This document shows positions 32,979 to 41,329 of a stretch of DNA of 64,000 bases, piece after piece. Below the pieces are notes generated by a model. It had not been told where the DNA came from. It searched no databases and saw only the letters and a list, made by a program, of their open reading frames with translations. How positions within the stretch are numbered: the stretch's first letter is position 1; each line of letters begins with the position of its first letter. A program made the translations under genes and the position numbers. The DNA is from Streptomyces populi (lineage in GTDB: Bacteria; Actinomycetota; Actinomycetes; Streptomycetales; Streptomycetaceae). The stretch is from contig NZ_KZ626847.1 in NCBI RefSeq assembly GCF_002911015.1, positions 102,856-166,855 of the forward strand. The letters run 5' to 3'.

Positions 32979-34318
32979 GACGCCCGCCGCAGGGCGTCGG
33001 CGTAGGTGATGACGTGGGCGCCGGGGTGTCCCGCGGTGTACGCCTTCGCGGTCGCCGGTGCGACGAAGGGGAGCGACCGCTCGCCGTCGGCCACCCAGAC
33101 CGCCCGGTCGGCGAACCAGAGGGTGCCGGTGGTGGCGTCGGGCACGTAGGCGGCGCGGATGCCGGCCTTGTGCCCGGCGAGGTGACCGAGCAGTTCCTCG
33201 GGCGACCCGAAGGTACGGGTCTGCCGGGCGCCCTCGGTCCACACCTCGCTCGCGGCCGGTGGGGGACCCGCGGCGAGGTGCTCGGCGTAGGCGGGTCCGA
33301 GGGCCTTCCTGACGTACCGGTCGTCGACGAAGGCGTCGACGTCCACGTCGCCGGTGAGCTTCGCCGACCTGAGGATCGACACGTCCTGCTTCAGGGCGGA
33401 GACGAGCCGCGGCTTGATCGCCGGGTCGAAGGTGGCGATGCCGTGGGCGCCGTTGTACAGGTAGACGACCTCGGCGGGCAGTCCGGTGGCCTCGGCGACC
33501 TTCTCGGCGGCGGACACGGGGTGGGCGTCGAGATAGTCCGTGGTCTTCGCCTGGGCCTTGAGGAAGGCTTCCAGGACGGCGGGCCTCTTCTCGGCGAAGT
33601 CCTCGCGGGCGGTGACGCCGTGGAAGGTCGGCAGGTCGAGCTGGGCCCCGTCGTACAGGGCCTTCGCCTTGCCCTGGTAGGCGAGCAGGCCCGGCCAGGC
33701 GACGAACTGGGACAGCGCGTCGACACTCCCCGCGGAGAGGGCGGACGCCCCCACCGCCGGCTGCTGGTTGAGCTTCTCGATGCCCTTGTCGGGGTCGACA
33801 CCGGCGCGCCGCAGGGCCCGTACGAGTGTGCCGTCGGCGGCGGAGCCGATGCTCGTCGAGACCTTCTTGCCCTTGAGGTCCGTGAGCGAACCGATCCTGG
33901 AACCGGGGGCGGTGACGACGGTGTTGAGGCCGCCGCGGAGGTTGTAGCCGGTGACCGACACGAGGCGGGTGGGGCGGCCGAGCTGCTTGCCCCGGGCCGC
34001 GTTGATGAGCAGGGGGAAGTCGCCCATCGAACCGATGTCGATCTTCCCGGCGGTCATCTGGGCGGTGATGGGGGCGCCGGTCGCGTAGTCCTGCCAGTCG
34101 ACCTTGTAGGTGTGGCCGTCGTGCAGGGCGCCGAGCTCCTTCTCGAACAGGCCGAGGGAGCGCAGGAGGGTGCCCGCGGTGACGGTGTTGATGGTCCTGG
34201 ACTGGTAGCCGACCGTGACGGTGACGGTGGAGCCGTCGCCTCCGGCCGCGGCCGTGCCGCCGCACGCCGTCAGCGGGAGGAGCAGCAGGAAGCTCGCGGC
34301 AACCGCTTGGTGCTTCAT
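32975..34318 (-). CDS. ABC substrate-binding lipoprotein (SsuA/TauA type) with a NosL-like C-terminal region
   Basis: The 447-residue protein has a lipoprotein signal (SFLLLLPLTACGG, Cys at 19). An SBP domain runs to about residue 345, with GYQSRTINTVTAGTLLRSLG, GKIDIGSMGDFPLLINAARG and GSAADGTLVRALRRAGVDPD, as in nitrate/sulfonate/taurine receptors. At about 447 residues it is longer than usual (~330). The last ~85 residues (AAYVPDATTGTLWFADRAVW, then LPFVAPATAKAYTAGHPGAH) resemble the NosL fold, known to bind copper in some proteins. That match is by eye. It is anchored outside the membrane. The permease start overlaps its stop. Confidence 0.82.
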   Translation of the reverse strand: MKHQAVAASFLLLLPLTACGGTAAAGGDGSTVTVTVGYQSRTINTVTAGTLLRSLGLFEKELGALHDGHTYKVDWQDYATGAPITAQMTAGKIDIGSMGDFPLLINAARGKQLGRPTRLVSVTGYNLRGGLNTVVTAPGSRIGSLTDLKGKKVSTSIGSAADGTLVRALRRAGVDPDKGIEKLNQQPAVGASALSAGSVDALSQFVAWPGLLAYQGKAKALYDGAQLDLPTFHGVTAREDFAEKRPAVLEAFLKAQAKTTDYLDAHPVSAAEKVAEATGLPAEVVYLYNGAHGIATFDPAIKPRLVSALKQDVSILRSAKLTGDVDVDAFVDDRYVRKALGPAYAEHLAAGPPPAASEVWTEGARQTRTFGSPEELLGHLAGHKAGIRAAYVPDATTGTLWFADRAVWVADGERSLPFVAPATAKAYTAGHPGAHVITYADALRRAS

Positions 34319-34334
34319 GGGAGTTCAGGACCTT

Positions 34335-34562
34335 TCACCGGAGCAGATAGGGCATGTTGACCGTGACGGCTCCGGTGGGACAGCGGGCCGCGCACGGGCC
34401 GCAGTACCAGCACTCGTCGACGTGCATGTAGGCCTTGCCGCTGCTGTCGTCGATGGCGAGGGAGTCCAGCGGGCACATGTCCACACAGAGCGTGCAGCCG
34501 TCGATGCACTTCGACTGGTCGATGGTCACGGGCACGTCGGCCCGCTGGGGCGCCAAGGGCAT
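34335..34562 (-). CDS. 2[4Fe-4S] ferredoxin
   Basis: The 75-residue protein carries two cluster motifs: CIDGCTLCVDMCP (the first Cys spaced by three rather than two) and CWYCGPCAARCP. It is the size of an AprB-like or bacterial two-cluster ferredoxin and would pass electrons to or from the flavoprotein at the end of the operon. It lies between the GntR regulator (40-bp gap) and the SBP gene (16-bp gap). Confidence 0.9.
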   Translation of the reverse strand: MPLAPQRADVPVTIDQSKCIDGCTLCVDMCPLDSLAIDDSSGKAYMHVDECWYCGPCAARCPTGAVTVNMPYLLR

Positions 34563-34602
34563 GGCTGTCTCCGGGAAGGTCGTGCGGTGGAGGAAGGGGG
34601 TG

Positions 34603-35391
34603 TCAGCAGGAGCGGCGCAGGAGGCCGCTCATCGTGATGCGGTCGCCGCGGAACCGGATGAACTCCAGGTCGACCGGGCGGCCGTCGTCGAGGTGCGTGA
34701 GCCGTTCCAGCATGAGGACGGCCGTGCCGCGCGGGGCTTCGAGCACGGCGGCGGAGTGGGCGTCCGCGGTGACCGCCTCCAGGGTGATCTCGGCGTGACC
34801 GAGGGGCCGGCCGGTGATGGTCTCCAGGAGGCGGAAGACGTCGGTGTTCTCCAGGTCGGCGCCGAGCAGGGCGGTACCGATGTCGAGGGGGATGTAGGTG
34901 AGGTCGAGGGACAGGGGGAGGCCGCCCAGGCGGCGCAGGCGTTCGATGTAGAGGACGTCGGTGCCGGGCGGGACGTGGAGCCGTTCGGCGACCGGCGCCG
35001 GAGCCGGCGTGGGACCGGCGGTGCGGACCTCGTTGGTGACCCGGCCGTGTTCGTGGAGGGTCTCGGCCAGACCCATCAGGCGGTCGAGGCCGTGCGGGTA
35101 CTTCCGGGCGACGACCACGGTGCCGACGCCCGGCTGGCGGTCGACCAGGCCTTCGGCGCGCAGCAGGTCGAGAGCTTCGCGGACGGTGTTGCGCGAAGCT
35201 CCGTAGTCACCGGCGAGGATCGACTCGTGAGGCAACGTGTCCGTGGGGAAACCGCCGGTGAGGAGTTGGCGGCGGAGGAGGTCGGCGAGCTGCCGGGCCC
35301 GGTCGGCGCGCAGCCGACGCCGCGCGCGGTGGGCGGCGACGGTGGTCGCGCCCTGGCCGGCGTGGTCGCGGATACGGTCGGTGGGAGGCAC
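34603..35391 (-). CDS. GntR-family (HutC/UTRA) regulator
   Basis: From GTG 35391 the protein has 262 residues. The winged helix is at about 28-95 with LADLLRRQLLTGGFPTDTLP and YGASRNTVREALDLLRAEGL. A UTRA ligand domain follows (about 110-255) with VLYIERLRRLGGLPLSLDLT and the arginine-rich end. It would repress the operon until its ligand binds. An inverted repeat, CCCTAT-N7-ATAGGG, lies 9 bp upstream of the start codon. The upstream frame (40 codons) lacks a family match. Confidence 0.87.
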   Translation of the reverse strand: MPPTDRIRDHAGQGATTVAAHRARRRLRADRARQLADLLRRQLLTGGFPTDTLPHESILAGDYGASRNTVREALDLLRAEGLVDRQPGVGTVVVARKYPHGLDRLMGLAETLHEHGRVTNEVRTAGPTPAPAPVAERLHVPPGTDVLYIERLRRLGGLPLSLDLTYIPLDIGTALLGADLENTDVFRLLETITGRPLGHAEITLEAVTADAHSAAVLEAPRGTAVLMLERLTHLDDGRPVDLEFIRFRGDRITMSGLLRRSC

Positions 35392-35399
35392 GGGTCGAA

Positions 35400-35418
35400 C
35401 CCTATCGATCCAATAGGG
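35400..35418. promoter_or_regulatory. Inverted repeat just upstream of gntR (candidate autorepressor site)
   Basis: CCCTAT (35400-35405) and ATAGGG (35413-35418) are separated by CGATCCA. The site begins 9 nt upstream of the GTG at 35391, so binding would block transcription of the whole operon. The rest of the 230-bp spacer to the next gene has no feature I recognise. Confidence 0.5.
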
Positions 35419-35621
35419 AAAGCCGTGTTGCCGGAATGTTGCGCCACTTGAGGAGGGGGCGGACACGCGTCCGGCCTGGGGTTTCCGGCGTACGGGGGCC
35501 ACATGTGCCATTCACCCCGGGGCGCGGGTCCGGCGACACGCCGTCGCGGCCGCCGCCCGGCCGCCGGGACCTTCGCGCACCGGGGCACACCTCCGTGCGC
35601 CGGATGCATGGGCCGAGGTGC

Positions 35622-35891
35622 TCAGAAGTGCCAGCTCACCGTGTTGTCCGCCGCGGTGACGAGAGCCAGGACGACCAGGTCGGCGGCACCGAGCAGTGTC
35701 CCGAGGTAGGCCCGGTGACGGTGGGTGGTGCCACGGTGCAGGGCGAGGAGTCCGAGAACGACGGCGGTCGGCCCCAGGAACAGGTTGAAGACCAGGAGTC
35801 CGACCAGGCCGAGGACGAAGGACGCCGCGGCCAGGGCGTACGGGTCACGGCGCGAGGTCGTCCGCGTCGTGCCGGTCACGGGGCGGCTCAT
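35622..35891 (-). CDS. DUF4190-type small membrane protein
   Basis: The 89-residue protein has three hydrophobic segments, of which YALAAASFVLGLVGLLVFNL and GPTAVVLGLLALHRG are typical of DUF4190. The start codon overlaps the stop of the upstream 64-residue membrane protein (ATGA), so both come from one mRNA. Function is unknown. Confidence 0.75.
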   Translation of the reverse strand: MSRPVTGTTRTTSRRDPYALAAASFVLGLVGLLVFNLFLGPTAVVLGLLALHRGTTHRHRAYLGTLLGAADLVVLALVTAADNTVSWHF

Positions 35892-36082
35892 CGGGCCTCC
35901 CCGCTCCGGGAGGGGGCGCGCCTTTGCGCCGCGTCACCGTCCGGACGGTGTTTTCGCAGACCGTAGACGAGCAGCCAGCAGCCGATGGCCACGGCCGCGG
36001 CCAGTGTGACGGGCAGCGGCAGGTGCGCCGCGGCACCCACCACCACTCCGAGGAGCAGGAAAGCGGCGACGAGGAAGAGCAT
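35888..36082 (-). CDS. Small two-TM membrane protein
   Basis: The 64-residue protein starts at ATG 36082 behind GGAAGGAG. It has two hydrophobic helices, MLFLVAAFLLLGVVVGAAAH and LPVTLAAAVAIGCWLLVYGL, and a basic tail. It overlaps the next gene by 4 nt. No family assignment is possible. Confidence 0.75.
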   Translation of the reverse strand: MLFLVAAFLLLGVVVGAAAHLPLPVTLAAAVAIGCWLLVYGLRKHRPDGDAAQRRAPSRSGEAR

Positions 36083-36511
36083 GTGTCTCCTTCCGGGTTC
36101 ACGGGGCCGCGCGGACGAATGATCAGCGGAGCCCGGGTGCCCTGAGTACCACCCGGAAAACTCCGGCCGTTCCGCCGTCCGCCAGGTCGGCTTGAACCGT
36201 TCGGCCACGCATGGCGGTCCCGGTCCGACGGGCGGTCGCGTCTCGGGAACCGGAACCGGACCGAGTACGGCCCGGAGTCCGCTGCGGCTGCGGCTGCGGC
36301 TGCGGCTGCGCCTGTCGCTGTCCGGGATCTTCCTGCCCGCCTTCCCCGCCGTGACCGAGGCGCGGGGCATGACCGCCTTCCCGGCCGGAACGCGCACCGC
36401 GGCACGCGTCGGCGCCGTACCCGCCCGCTCATGGCCGTACCCGCCTCCTCATGGCGGCGGGTACGGTCGGAGAGCAGCGGCCGGGCGGTGGACCAGGATG
36501 GTGCGGTCGGG
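36083..36511. other. Spacer with a hexamer repeat
   Basis: No gene is supported in this 429-bp spacer. It holds the promoter side of the membrane-protein pair, a (CTGCGG)n stretch at 36282-36310 of almost five units, and a short duplication (GTACCCGCC-type) near 36417-36445. Confidence 0.5.
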
Positions 36512-36904
36512 TCAGCGACTTCCGTCGCCGGTGGGGGAATCGTCGGGATCGATGCCGGTGAAAGCGGACGGATCCTTCGCCCCGCTGGGGCGCCTGGACC
36601 TACCTCGACGGCCGGTGTCGTGCATGCCTCTGGACGACGAGCGCTCGGCCTGGTCCTCGCCCCGGCCGCTCATGCTGCCCAAGGGTGTGCCGGACCCCGA
36701 CGCCTCCTTCTCCTCCTTGGTGGTCTTGCCACGTGGCCTGTCGGCCTCGGGCGCGTACTTGTCCGGATGGAAGGACCGATGGGGGCTGGGATTCGGCTGC
36801 TGCGATTCTTCGTTGATCGACGGAGTCCGGCGTAGTCCGTTTTCTTGTCGGGATTCGCCTGTGCCGCTCTTGTGCCGCGCATGCTGCGGAGTCTTCGCCA
36901 TCAT
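36512..36904 (-). CDS. Small hydrophilic protein of unknown function
   Basis: The ~130-residue protein starts at ATG 36904, with GAGG 7 nt upstream, and begins MMAKTPQHARHKSGTGESRQ. It is rich in Ser, Gly, Lys, Arg and Glu, contains SPHRSFHPDKYAPEADRPRG and ends GIDPDDSPTGDGSR. It has no hydrophobic segment and is predicted to be disordered. It looks like a real gene from its start signal and biased composition, but I do not recognise a family. A DNA- or RNA-binding or stress-disorder role is only a guess. Confidence 0.55.
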   Translation of the reverse strand: MMAKTPQHARHKSGTGESRQENGLRRTPSINEESQQPNPSPHRSFHPDKYAPEADRPRGKTTKEEKEASGSGTPLGSMSGRGEDQAERSSSRGMHDTGRRGRSRRPSGAKDPSAFTGIDPDDSPTGDGSR

Positions 36905-37060
36905 CACGAGGCCTCGCTTTCGCTCGGTGGTACTGGTCCACTCGGCCGCGTAATGCGCGAGTTGCCCTATTTCGACGCGAGAAACTCCCTCTCGGTGACC
37001 TTCCTGACCGCGCTGCCCGTTCGGCCGTGCCGTTGTCGCGGGCAGTGCGGGTCCGTGGGG

Positions 37061-37519
37061 TCAGGGATTGGCCCAGGCTCCCGGAGCGTCGGTCAGGGCG
37101 TGGACGTCGGGAGGCAGTCGGGCGGACGCCACGTCGGCGAGCGAGACTCCCTCGAGGATCTCGCGCACGTTGGACCGCAACGCGATCCACAGGGGGAGCA
37201 GCGACTGGGCCGGACCGGTGTAGGAGAGGTCCGGGGGGCGGACGCCGCGCACCGAGACGAGCGGTCCGTCCACGGCGCGTATGACGTCGGCGATGGTGAT
37301 GGACCCGGCGGGCCTGGCCAGGCGGTAGCCCCCGTTGCCGCCGCGCTGGCTGAGGACGAGACCGCCCCGGCGCATGTCGTTCAGGATGCCTTCGAGGAAC
37401 TTGTGCGGAATGTCCTGGGCGTCGGCGATCGCCTCGGCCTTCAACGGTGTCTCGTCCCGTGACGCGGCGAGTTGCAGCGCGGCACGTACCGCGTAGTCCG
37501 CCCTGGCTGAAATCCGCAT
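37061..37519 (-). CDS. Rrf2-family regulator lacking the IscR cysteines
   Basis: The 152-residue protein starts MRISARADYAVRAALQLAAS and has the Rrf2 winged helix: IADAQDIPHKFLEGILNDMR and LVLSQRGGNGGYRLARPA. It contains no cysteine, so it cannot ligate an iron-sulfur cluster as IscR or NsrR do. CymR, the cysteine-metabolism repressor of Firmicutes, is also a cluster-free Rrf2 protein. The adjacent SfnB-like gene with its Cys leader peptide on the same strand makes a sulfur-control role possible. The SfnB gene ends 58 bp upstream. Confidence 0.82.
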   Translation of the reverse strand: MRISARADYAVRAALQLAASRDETPLKAEAIADAQDIPHKFLEGILNDMRRGGLVLSQRGGNGGYRLARPAGSITIADVIRAVDGPLVSVRGVRPPDLSYTGPAQSLLPLWIALRSNVREILEGVSLADVASARLPPDVHALTDAPGAWANP

Positions 37520-37577
37520 GCGCGCATTATCCCGTACGGCCCGGGCCGGTATCCGTGCTCTCTCGCCGCTCTCCCGC

Positions 37578-38837
37578 TCAGGCGGGCAGGACGAACGGCG
37601 GGTGGGCGCCGTTGAGGAAGTAGTCCCCGACGTCACGGAGCCGGTGGCCGACGGGTTCGTACAGGGCGTGGGTCCGCGCGTTGCGCCAGAACCGGTCGAA
37701 GCCGAGCCGGGAGGACGCGGAACGGGCGCCGACGACGTCGAGGGCACGTGTGGTGGACTCCTGCGCGGCCCTGGACGCGGCGGCTTCGGCCATGGCCACG
37801 AGGGCGGAGATCTCCGCGCACTCGTCGTAGCTCAGGTCCTCACCGCGTGCCAGTCCGCCGTGCACCGCCCGCACCGCCTGCTCGGCGAGTGCCGAGGCGG
37901 AGCGGGTGAGGACGGTGAGCTCTCCGTGCAGGGTCAGGATCCGCGGGTCCGAGGGCGAGCCGACCGGCCAGGCGGGATGCCAGAGCGATTGGCCCGCCCT
38001 GCTGTACTCGCGCACTTCGGTGAGCACCCCCTCGGCGATGCCGAGAAGGATCTGGACGGAGAGGAGGCGTCCGACCGGCGAGGTGAAGGCGGTCAGGGGC
38101 GACAGGACCTCCTCGTCCGCGGACAGGGACCCGAGCACGCTGCCGGCGGCGACCGGTACGGCGTCGAAGTCGACACTGCCGCCGGCCGCGAGCCGCTGGC
38201 CGAAGACGTCGGAGTCGCCGTCGATCCGCACCCCGGGACGGGCGGTGTCGACGACGACGGCGAAGGGCTCGCCGGTGTCGGTCCGCTCGCCCCGTACGGC
38301 GAGGCGGTCGGCGACCAGGACCCCCGTGGCGTAGCTCTGCCGGCCTTCCAGGACGTAGCCCCCGGCCTTCCTGGTCAGTCTCAGCGGCGGCTCCTGGCGG
38401 GCGAGACCGCCACCCCAGAGGAGGGGCTTCCTCGTGGAGCGCTGCACGGCTTCGGTGGCGCGGGCGGAGTCGGCGAAGGACAGCGCGCTCCACGACAAGA
38501 AGTAGTGACAGCCGAGCAGTTGACCGATCGCGCCGTCGGCGGCGGAGATCTCCCGGACGACGGCGTAGGCCGTCGTCCAGTCCGCGCCGCCTCCTCCGGA
38601 GTCGGCCGGTACCAGGAGCGTCAGCAGTCCCGCCTCGCGCAGCCGGGCCACCTCGTCGAAGGGGGCCTTGCCCGCCTGCTCCCTGGTGACCGCGTCCGTG
38701 GCCAGGTCTTCCGCCGTCTCGCGGGCCGCGCGCAGCCAGTGCGCGCGGTCGAGTACGGCCGGGTCGGGTCCGGTCGTTCCGGGTGCGGTCAGGTCGGCTC
38801 CGGAGCCGGCTCCGGACGGCGCGGTGGCAACGCCCAT
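37578..38837 (-). CDS. SfnB/DszC-like acyl-CoA dehydrogenase-fold flavin monooxygenase
   Basis: The 419-residue protein shows the acyl-CoA dehydrogenase fold: LREAGLLTLLVPADSGGGGA, QLLGCHYFLSWSALSFAD and the C-terminal ARTHALYEPVGHRLRDVGDY with FLNGAHPPF. That last stretch is typical of SfnB and dibenzothiophene monooxygenase DszC. These FMNH2-dependent enzymes act on organic sulfur compounds under sulfur limitation. A Cys-type leader peptide lies 203 bp upstream. The Rrf2 regulator is downstream on the same strand. The actual organosulfur substrate cannot be read from sequence. Confidence 0.85.
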   Translation of the reverse strand: MGVATAPSGAGSGADLTAPGTTGPDPAVLDRAHWLRAARETAEDLATDAVTREQAGKAPFDEVARLREAGLLTLLVPADSGGGGADWTTAYAVVREISAADGAIGQLLGCHYFLSWSALSFADSARATEAVQRSTRKPLLWGGGLARQEPPLRLTRKAGGYVLEGRQSYATGVLVADRLAVRGERTDTGEPFAVVVDTARPGVRIDGDSDVFGQRLAAGGSVDFDAVPVAAGSVLGSLSADEEVLSPLTAFTSPVGRLLSVQILLGIAEGVLTEVREYSRAGQSLWHPAWPVGSPSDPRILTLHGELTVLTRSASALAEQAVRAVHGGLARGEDLSYDECAEISALVAMAEAAASRAAQESTTRALDVVGARSASSRLGFDRFWRNARTHALYEPVGHRLRDVGDYFLNGAHPPFVLPA

Positions 38838-39040
38838 GATGTTGGTTTCCTCAAGGTCGGCGGCAAGGTGCCGGGTCGGGAGTCTCTTGCCGGTCGGGCA
38901 CGCGCGCGTGGCTCACGCGCCGTACGGCGCCGATCCGGCGCTGCTGGCTCTGCCCGGCCCGGGGCGGAGGCGGATTCGCCTGGTCGCGTGGGGACGGGAG
39001 GGAAAGGGGCGGCACACGCACGACGTGGGTGCCGGGCGCC

Positions 39041-39130
39041 CTACGCGCTACAACAGACGGCGCTGGCGACACGACCGAAGTCGACGTGCCGGCGGCGAAC
39101 CAGTCGCTGCTGCGTGGGGGGCATGTACAT
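39041..39130 (-). CDS. Cys-Cys leader peptide upstream of the SfnB-like gene
   Basis: The 29-residue peptide begins MYMPPTQQRLVRRRHVDFGR and ends VASAVCCSA. It has the LVRRRHVD-x-x-RVASA-x-C pattern shared with three other leader peptides in this window, with two consecutive cysteines near the end. Three in-frame ATGs (39133, 39130, 39124) are possible starts. It would sense Cys-tRNA supply by ribosome pausing over the Cys codons. The 203-bp gap to the enzyme gene leaves room for an alternative RNA structure. Confidence 0.78.
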   Translation of the reverse strand: MYMPPTQQRLVRRRHVDFGRVASAVCCSA

Positions 39131-39525
39131 CATCCTGCGCAGCCACCGGACGTCCGGTCAATGCTTTCCTAGTAAATCGATAGGAAATAGAGGGAGCCCG
39201 GGCCCGCGGACGCGGGAGGACCCGACGACTATCGGCCAAGGCCTGTCGTCCGGCACGCGGTCCGCGACTGACGGGAAGTCATACGCACTGTTCGCCCGGG
39301 CGAGTCGACTGTCGTCGTACGTGCGGAAGACGGCGCCGGGCACGGCGAGTCGGGGTCCGGCGCGACCACGCTGGTGGACCACGCCATCGTCGTGCCGGCA
39401 CGTGGTCCTTTCGCGGCCGGGAGCCGCCTCGTCATGATCGCGGGCTGCGGCACCGAGGCGACCTCGGGGGATACGTGCGGTCGCCCGCGGTGGCCGCCGC
39501 CGACTTCCCCCGAACCCCGCCCGCA
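39131..39525 (+). other. Spacer with a possible remnant reading frame
   Basis: No intact gene is supported. A plus-strand frame around 39270-39480 reads TVRPGESTVVVRAEDGAGHG and, further on, LVDHAIVVPARGPFAAG and LVMIAGCGTEAT. This resembles the tail of a family of conserved actinomycete regulatory proteins that end in a Gly-rich AGxGTxA motif, but I cannot place it firmly and it has no start. The leftward sfnB promoter must lie at its left end. Confidence 0.3.
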
Positions 39526-39554
39526 CCCTCCTCGACCGCTCCGGTCGAGGAGGG
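39526..39554 (-). terminator. Hairpin terminator behind the HEAT gene
   Basis: The 13-bp arms (39526-39538 and 39542-39554) have a 3-nt CTC loop, starting 42 bp after the HEAT gene stop at 39597. Confidence 0.8.
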
Positions 39555-39596
39555 GGAGTCGGGCGTCGCCGACGGGCCGTGCCGATCGAGCTGCGC

Positions 39597-41024
39597 TCAG
39601 CCGCTCAGCCCCGCCTCCCGCTTGCGTCGACGCAGTACGTAGTCGCTGAAGAGGTGTCGGCTCCGGTCGAGCAACTCTCCTGTTTCCTCGGCGTCCTGAC
39701 CGCGAGCGTCGGGCGACGGATGCCAGCGCTGCACGGACTGCCCGGCCCAGGTGCGCAGCTTCACGTCCTGGTCCTGCAGCAGGCCGACCGCCGCTCGCAG
39801 CGCCACGACGCCACCGCTCGCGTCGAGCAGCCGGAACGCGCCGAGGCGCACGTGCCGTGGCCGCTCGGAGCCGGCGCGCTCCGCGAGCCAGTCGGAGGGC
39901 AGGTCCTTCGCCCCGGGCAACAGGGCGGTGACCGCCTCACGGACGACACCGGGGGAGGGGTCGTCGAGGAGCGGTCGTACGTACCGCGGATCCACGTGGT
40001 CCAGGGTCCGCAGTCCGGCCACCGACCGCGCCCGCACCCGGGCATCCGGGTGGGTGAGCAGCGGCCGGAGCAGACCGGCGTCCGCGCGGTCGCCGCACTC
40101 GGCCAGCCCGATGACCGCACCCGGCGGCGGTCCCGGGGCGTCCGCCGTCGTGCACCGCCGCCGGTACCAGTCCGCCGGGTCGCCTCCGTGCTGTCGTACG
40201 ACATACCGGGCGCAGGCACGTACGAGCGCGGATCGGTCGGTGAGGAACGGCTCCGCACGCTGCGGCTGCCCCGCCCGTCGCAGCCCGGTGACGCCGGCCG
40301 AGCGGATACGCGGATTGCGCGCGGACAGCAGGGCGGGCAGCACCTCCTCGTACGCTTCTTCCTCGTCGCCCAGGGCCGAGAGCGCCGCCGTGGCACACAG
40401 GTCCTGGACGACGCTGTCCGTGTCCCCGGCGGCCGCTCGGGCCAACTCGGCGGGACGCAGCACCCCTTCGTCGATCGCCAGCCGGTACGCGAACCGCCGT
40501 ACGACCCGGTCCGGGTCGGCGAAGAGAACAGCGAAGTGCTCCCGGGACGCCCCGCGCAGGGTCCGGCCGAGCACCTCGGTGCCGAAGGCGCCACGCTCGC
40601 GGCGCCCGACACGCAGGACCAGCGACGCGACGCCCACCGCGGAGTCCGCGTCCAGGCCCTCGCGCAGCACCTGCCGGGCGTACTCGCGCACCGGGCCGAC
40701 CCAGTCGGCGCAGCGGATCACGACGAGCGGCAGCAGTCCGGGGTACCGGGCCGAGCGGCCCACCGCTTCCTGGCGGATCCGCCCGTCGCGGTGGCAGAGG
40801 GCGAGTGCGAGCCGGGACTCGTCGAACCGGTCCAGATCGGCGGGCAGCGGGACCGGAGGGCAGCCCTGCGGCCTCGACGACGTTCGGGACCAGGGCACTT
40901 CACGCACCGCCGCGTCCAGCGCGAGCCAGTCGCCGGGGTCGGTGACATCGAGCGCGCTCTCGAGCGGCGCTCCGCCCGCGAGCTGCACGGCTGCTGTCGT
41001 ACCGCCCTCGATGTCCTTGATCAT
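39597..41024 (-). CDS. Large HEAT-repeat protein
   Basis: From ATG 41024 (AAGGA 6 nt upstream) the protein has 475 residues and is made of 10 or more HEAT/PBS-lyase-type repeats, such as DPDRVVRRFAYRLAIDE, NPRIRSAGVTGLRRAG and HPDARVRARSVAGLRTL. It has no signal peptide. The frame is open 73 codons further upstream, without the same composition. It is divergent from the carbamate kinase, with about 300 bp between and two dyads. A binding or scaffold role is likely. Confidence 0.85.
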   Translation of the reverse strand: MIKDIEGGTTAAVQLAGGAPLESALDVTDPGDWLALDAAVREVPWSRTSSRPQGCPPVPLPADLDRFDESRLALALCHRDGRIRQEAVGRSARYPGLLPLVVIRCADWVGPVREYARQVLREGLDADSAVGVASLVLRVGRRERGAFGTEVLGRTLRGASREHFAVLFADPDRVVRRFAYRLAIDEGVLRPAELARAAAGDTDSVVQDLCATAALSALGDEEEAYEEVLPALLSARNPRIRSAGVTGLRRAGQPQRAEPFLTDRSALVRACARYVVRQHGGDPADWYRRRCTTADAPGPPPGAVIGLAECGDRADAGLLRPLLTHPDARVRARSVAGLRTLDHVDPRYVRPLLDDPSPGVVREAVTALLPGAKDLPSDWLAERAGSERPRHVRLGAFRLLDASGGVVALRAAVGLLQDQDVKLRTWAGQSVQRWHPSPDARGQDAEETGELLDRSRHLFSDYVLRRRKREAGLSG

Positions 41025-41160
41025 TTCTGTCCTTTCTGTCCTTCCGGCAGTGGATCGAGTGATCGTAAGGCGCGTGGTCCGTCCAGGTCGCACGAAATAC
41101 GGCCGCTCCCGGAGCCGCCCGGCCGGCCCCGCGACAGGGGCCGTTCGGTCGGCGGCGGCC

Positions 41161-41175
41161 GGGACCAACGGTCCC
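41161..41175. promoter_or_regulatory. DevR/DosR-like dyad between the HEAT gene and carbamate kinase
   Basis: GGGACCAACGGTCCC pairs six bases on each side of AAC and is very close to the mycobacterial DosR box core GGGAC-N5-GTCCC. It is 155 bp upstream of the carbamate kinase start and 137 bp from the divergent HEAT start. A second, weaker site, GGGGCCGTTCGGTC, begins at 41137. The 305-bp spacer 41025-41329 holds nothing else I recognise. Confidence 0.55.
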
Positions 41176-41329
41176 GGACGGGGAAGTTCGGCCACCGACC
41201 ACGACCTCCGCCGCCGCCAAGAATGGTGGGGGCTGCTCCTCACCCGCCTCCGTCGGCGTGGACCACCGGGCGGGGAACCAACTGCACACCGTCAAGGCCG
41301 TCCTGGCCGTCACCCTGGAGGACCGAGTC

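Noticed and set aside
32028..34265. A single 745-codon reading joining SBP and permease
   Set aside because: The N-terminal 429 codons are out of frame with the SBP. The permease has its own ATG in an ATGA overlap.
36282..36310. CTGCGG hexamer repeat as a functional element
   Set aside because: It is short, imperfect at its edges and in a spacer without a gene, so it is noted only as a low-complexity run.
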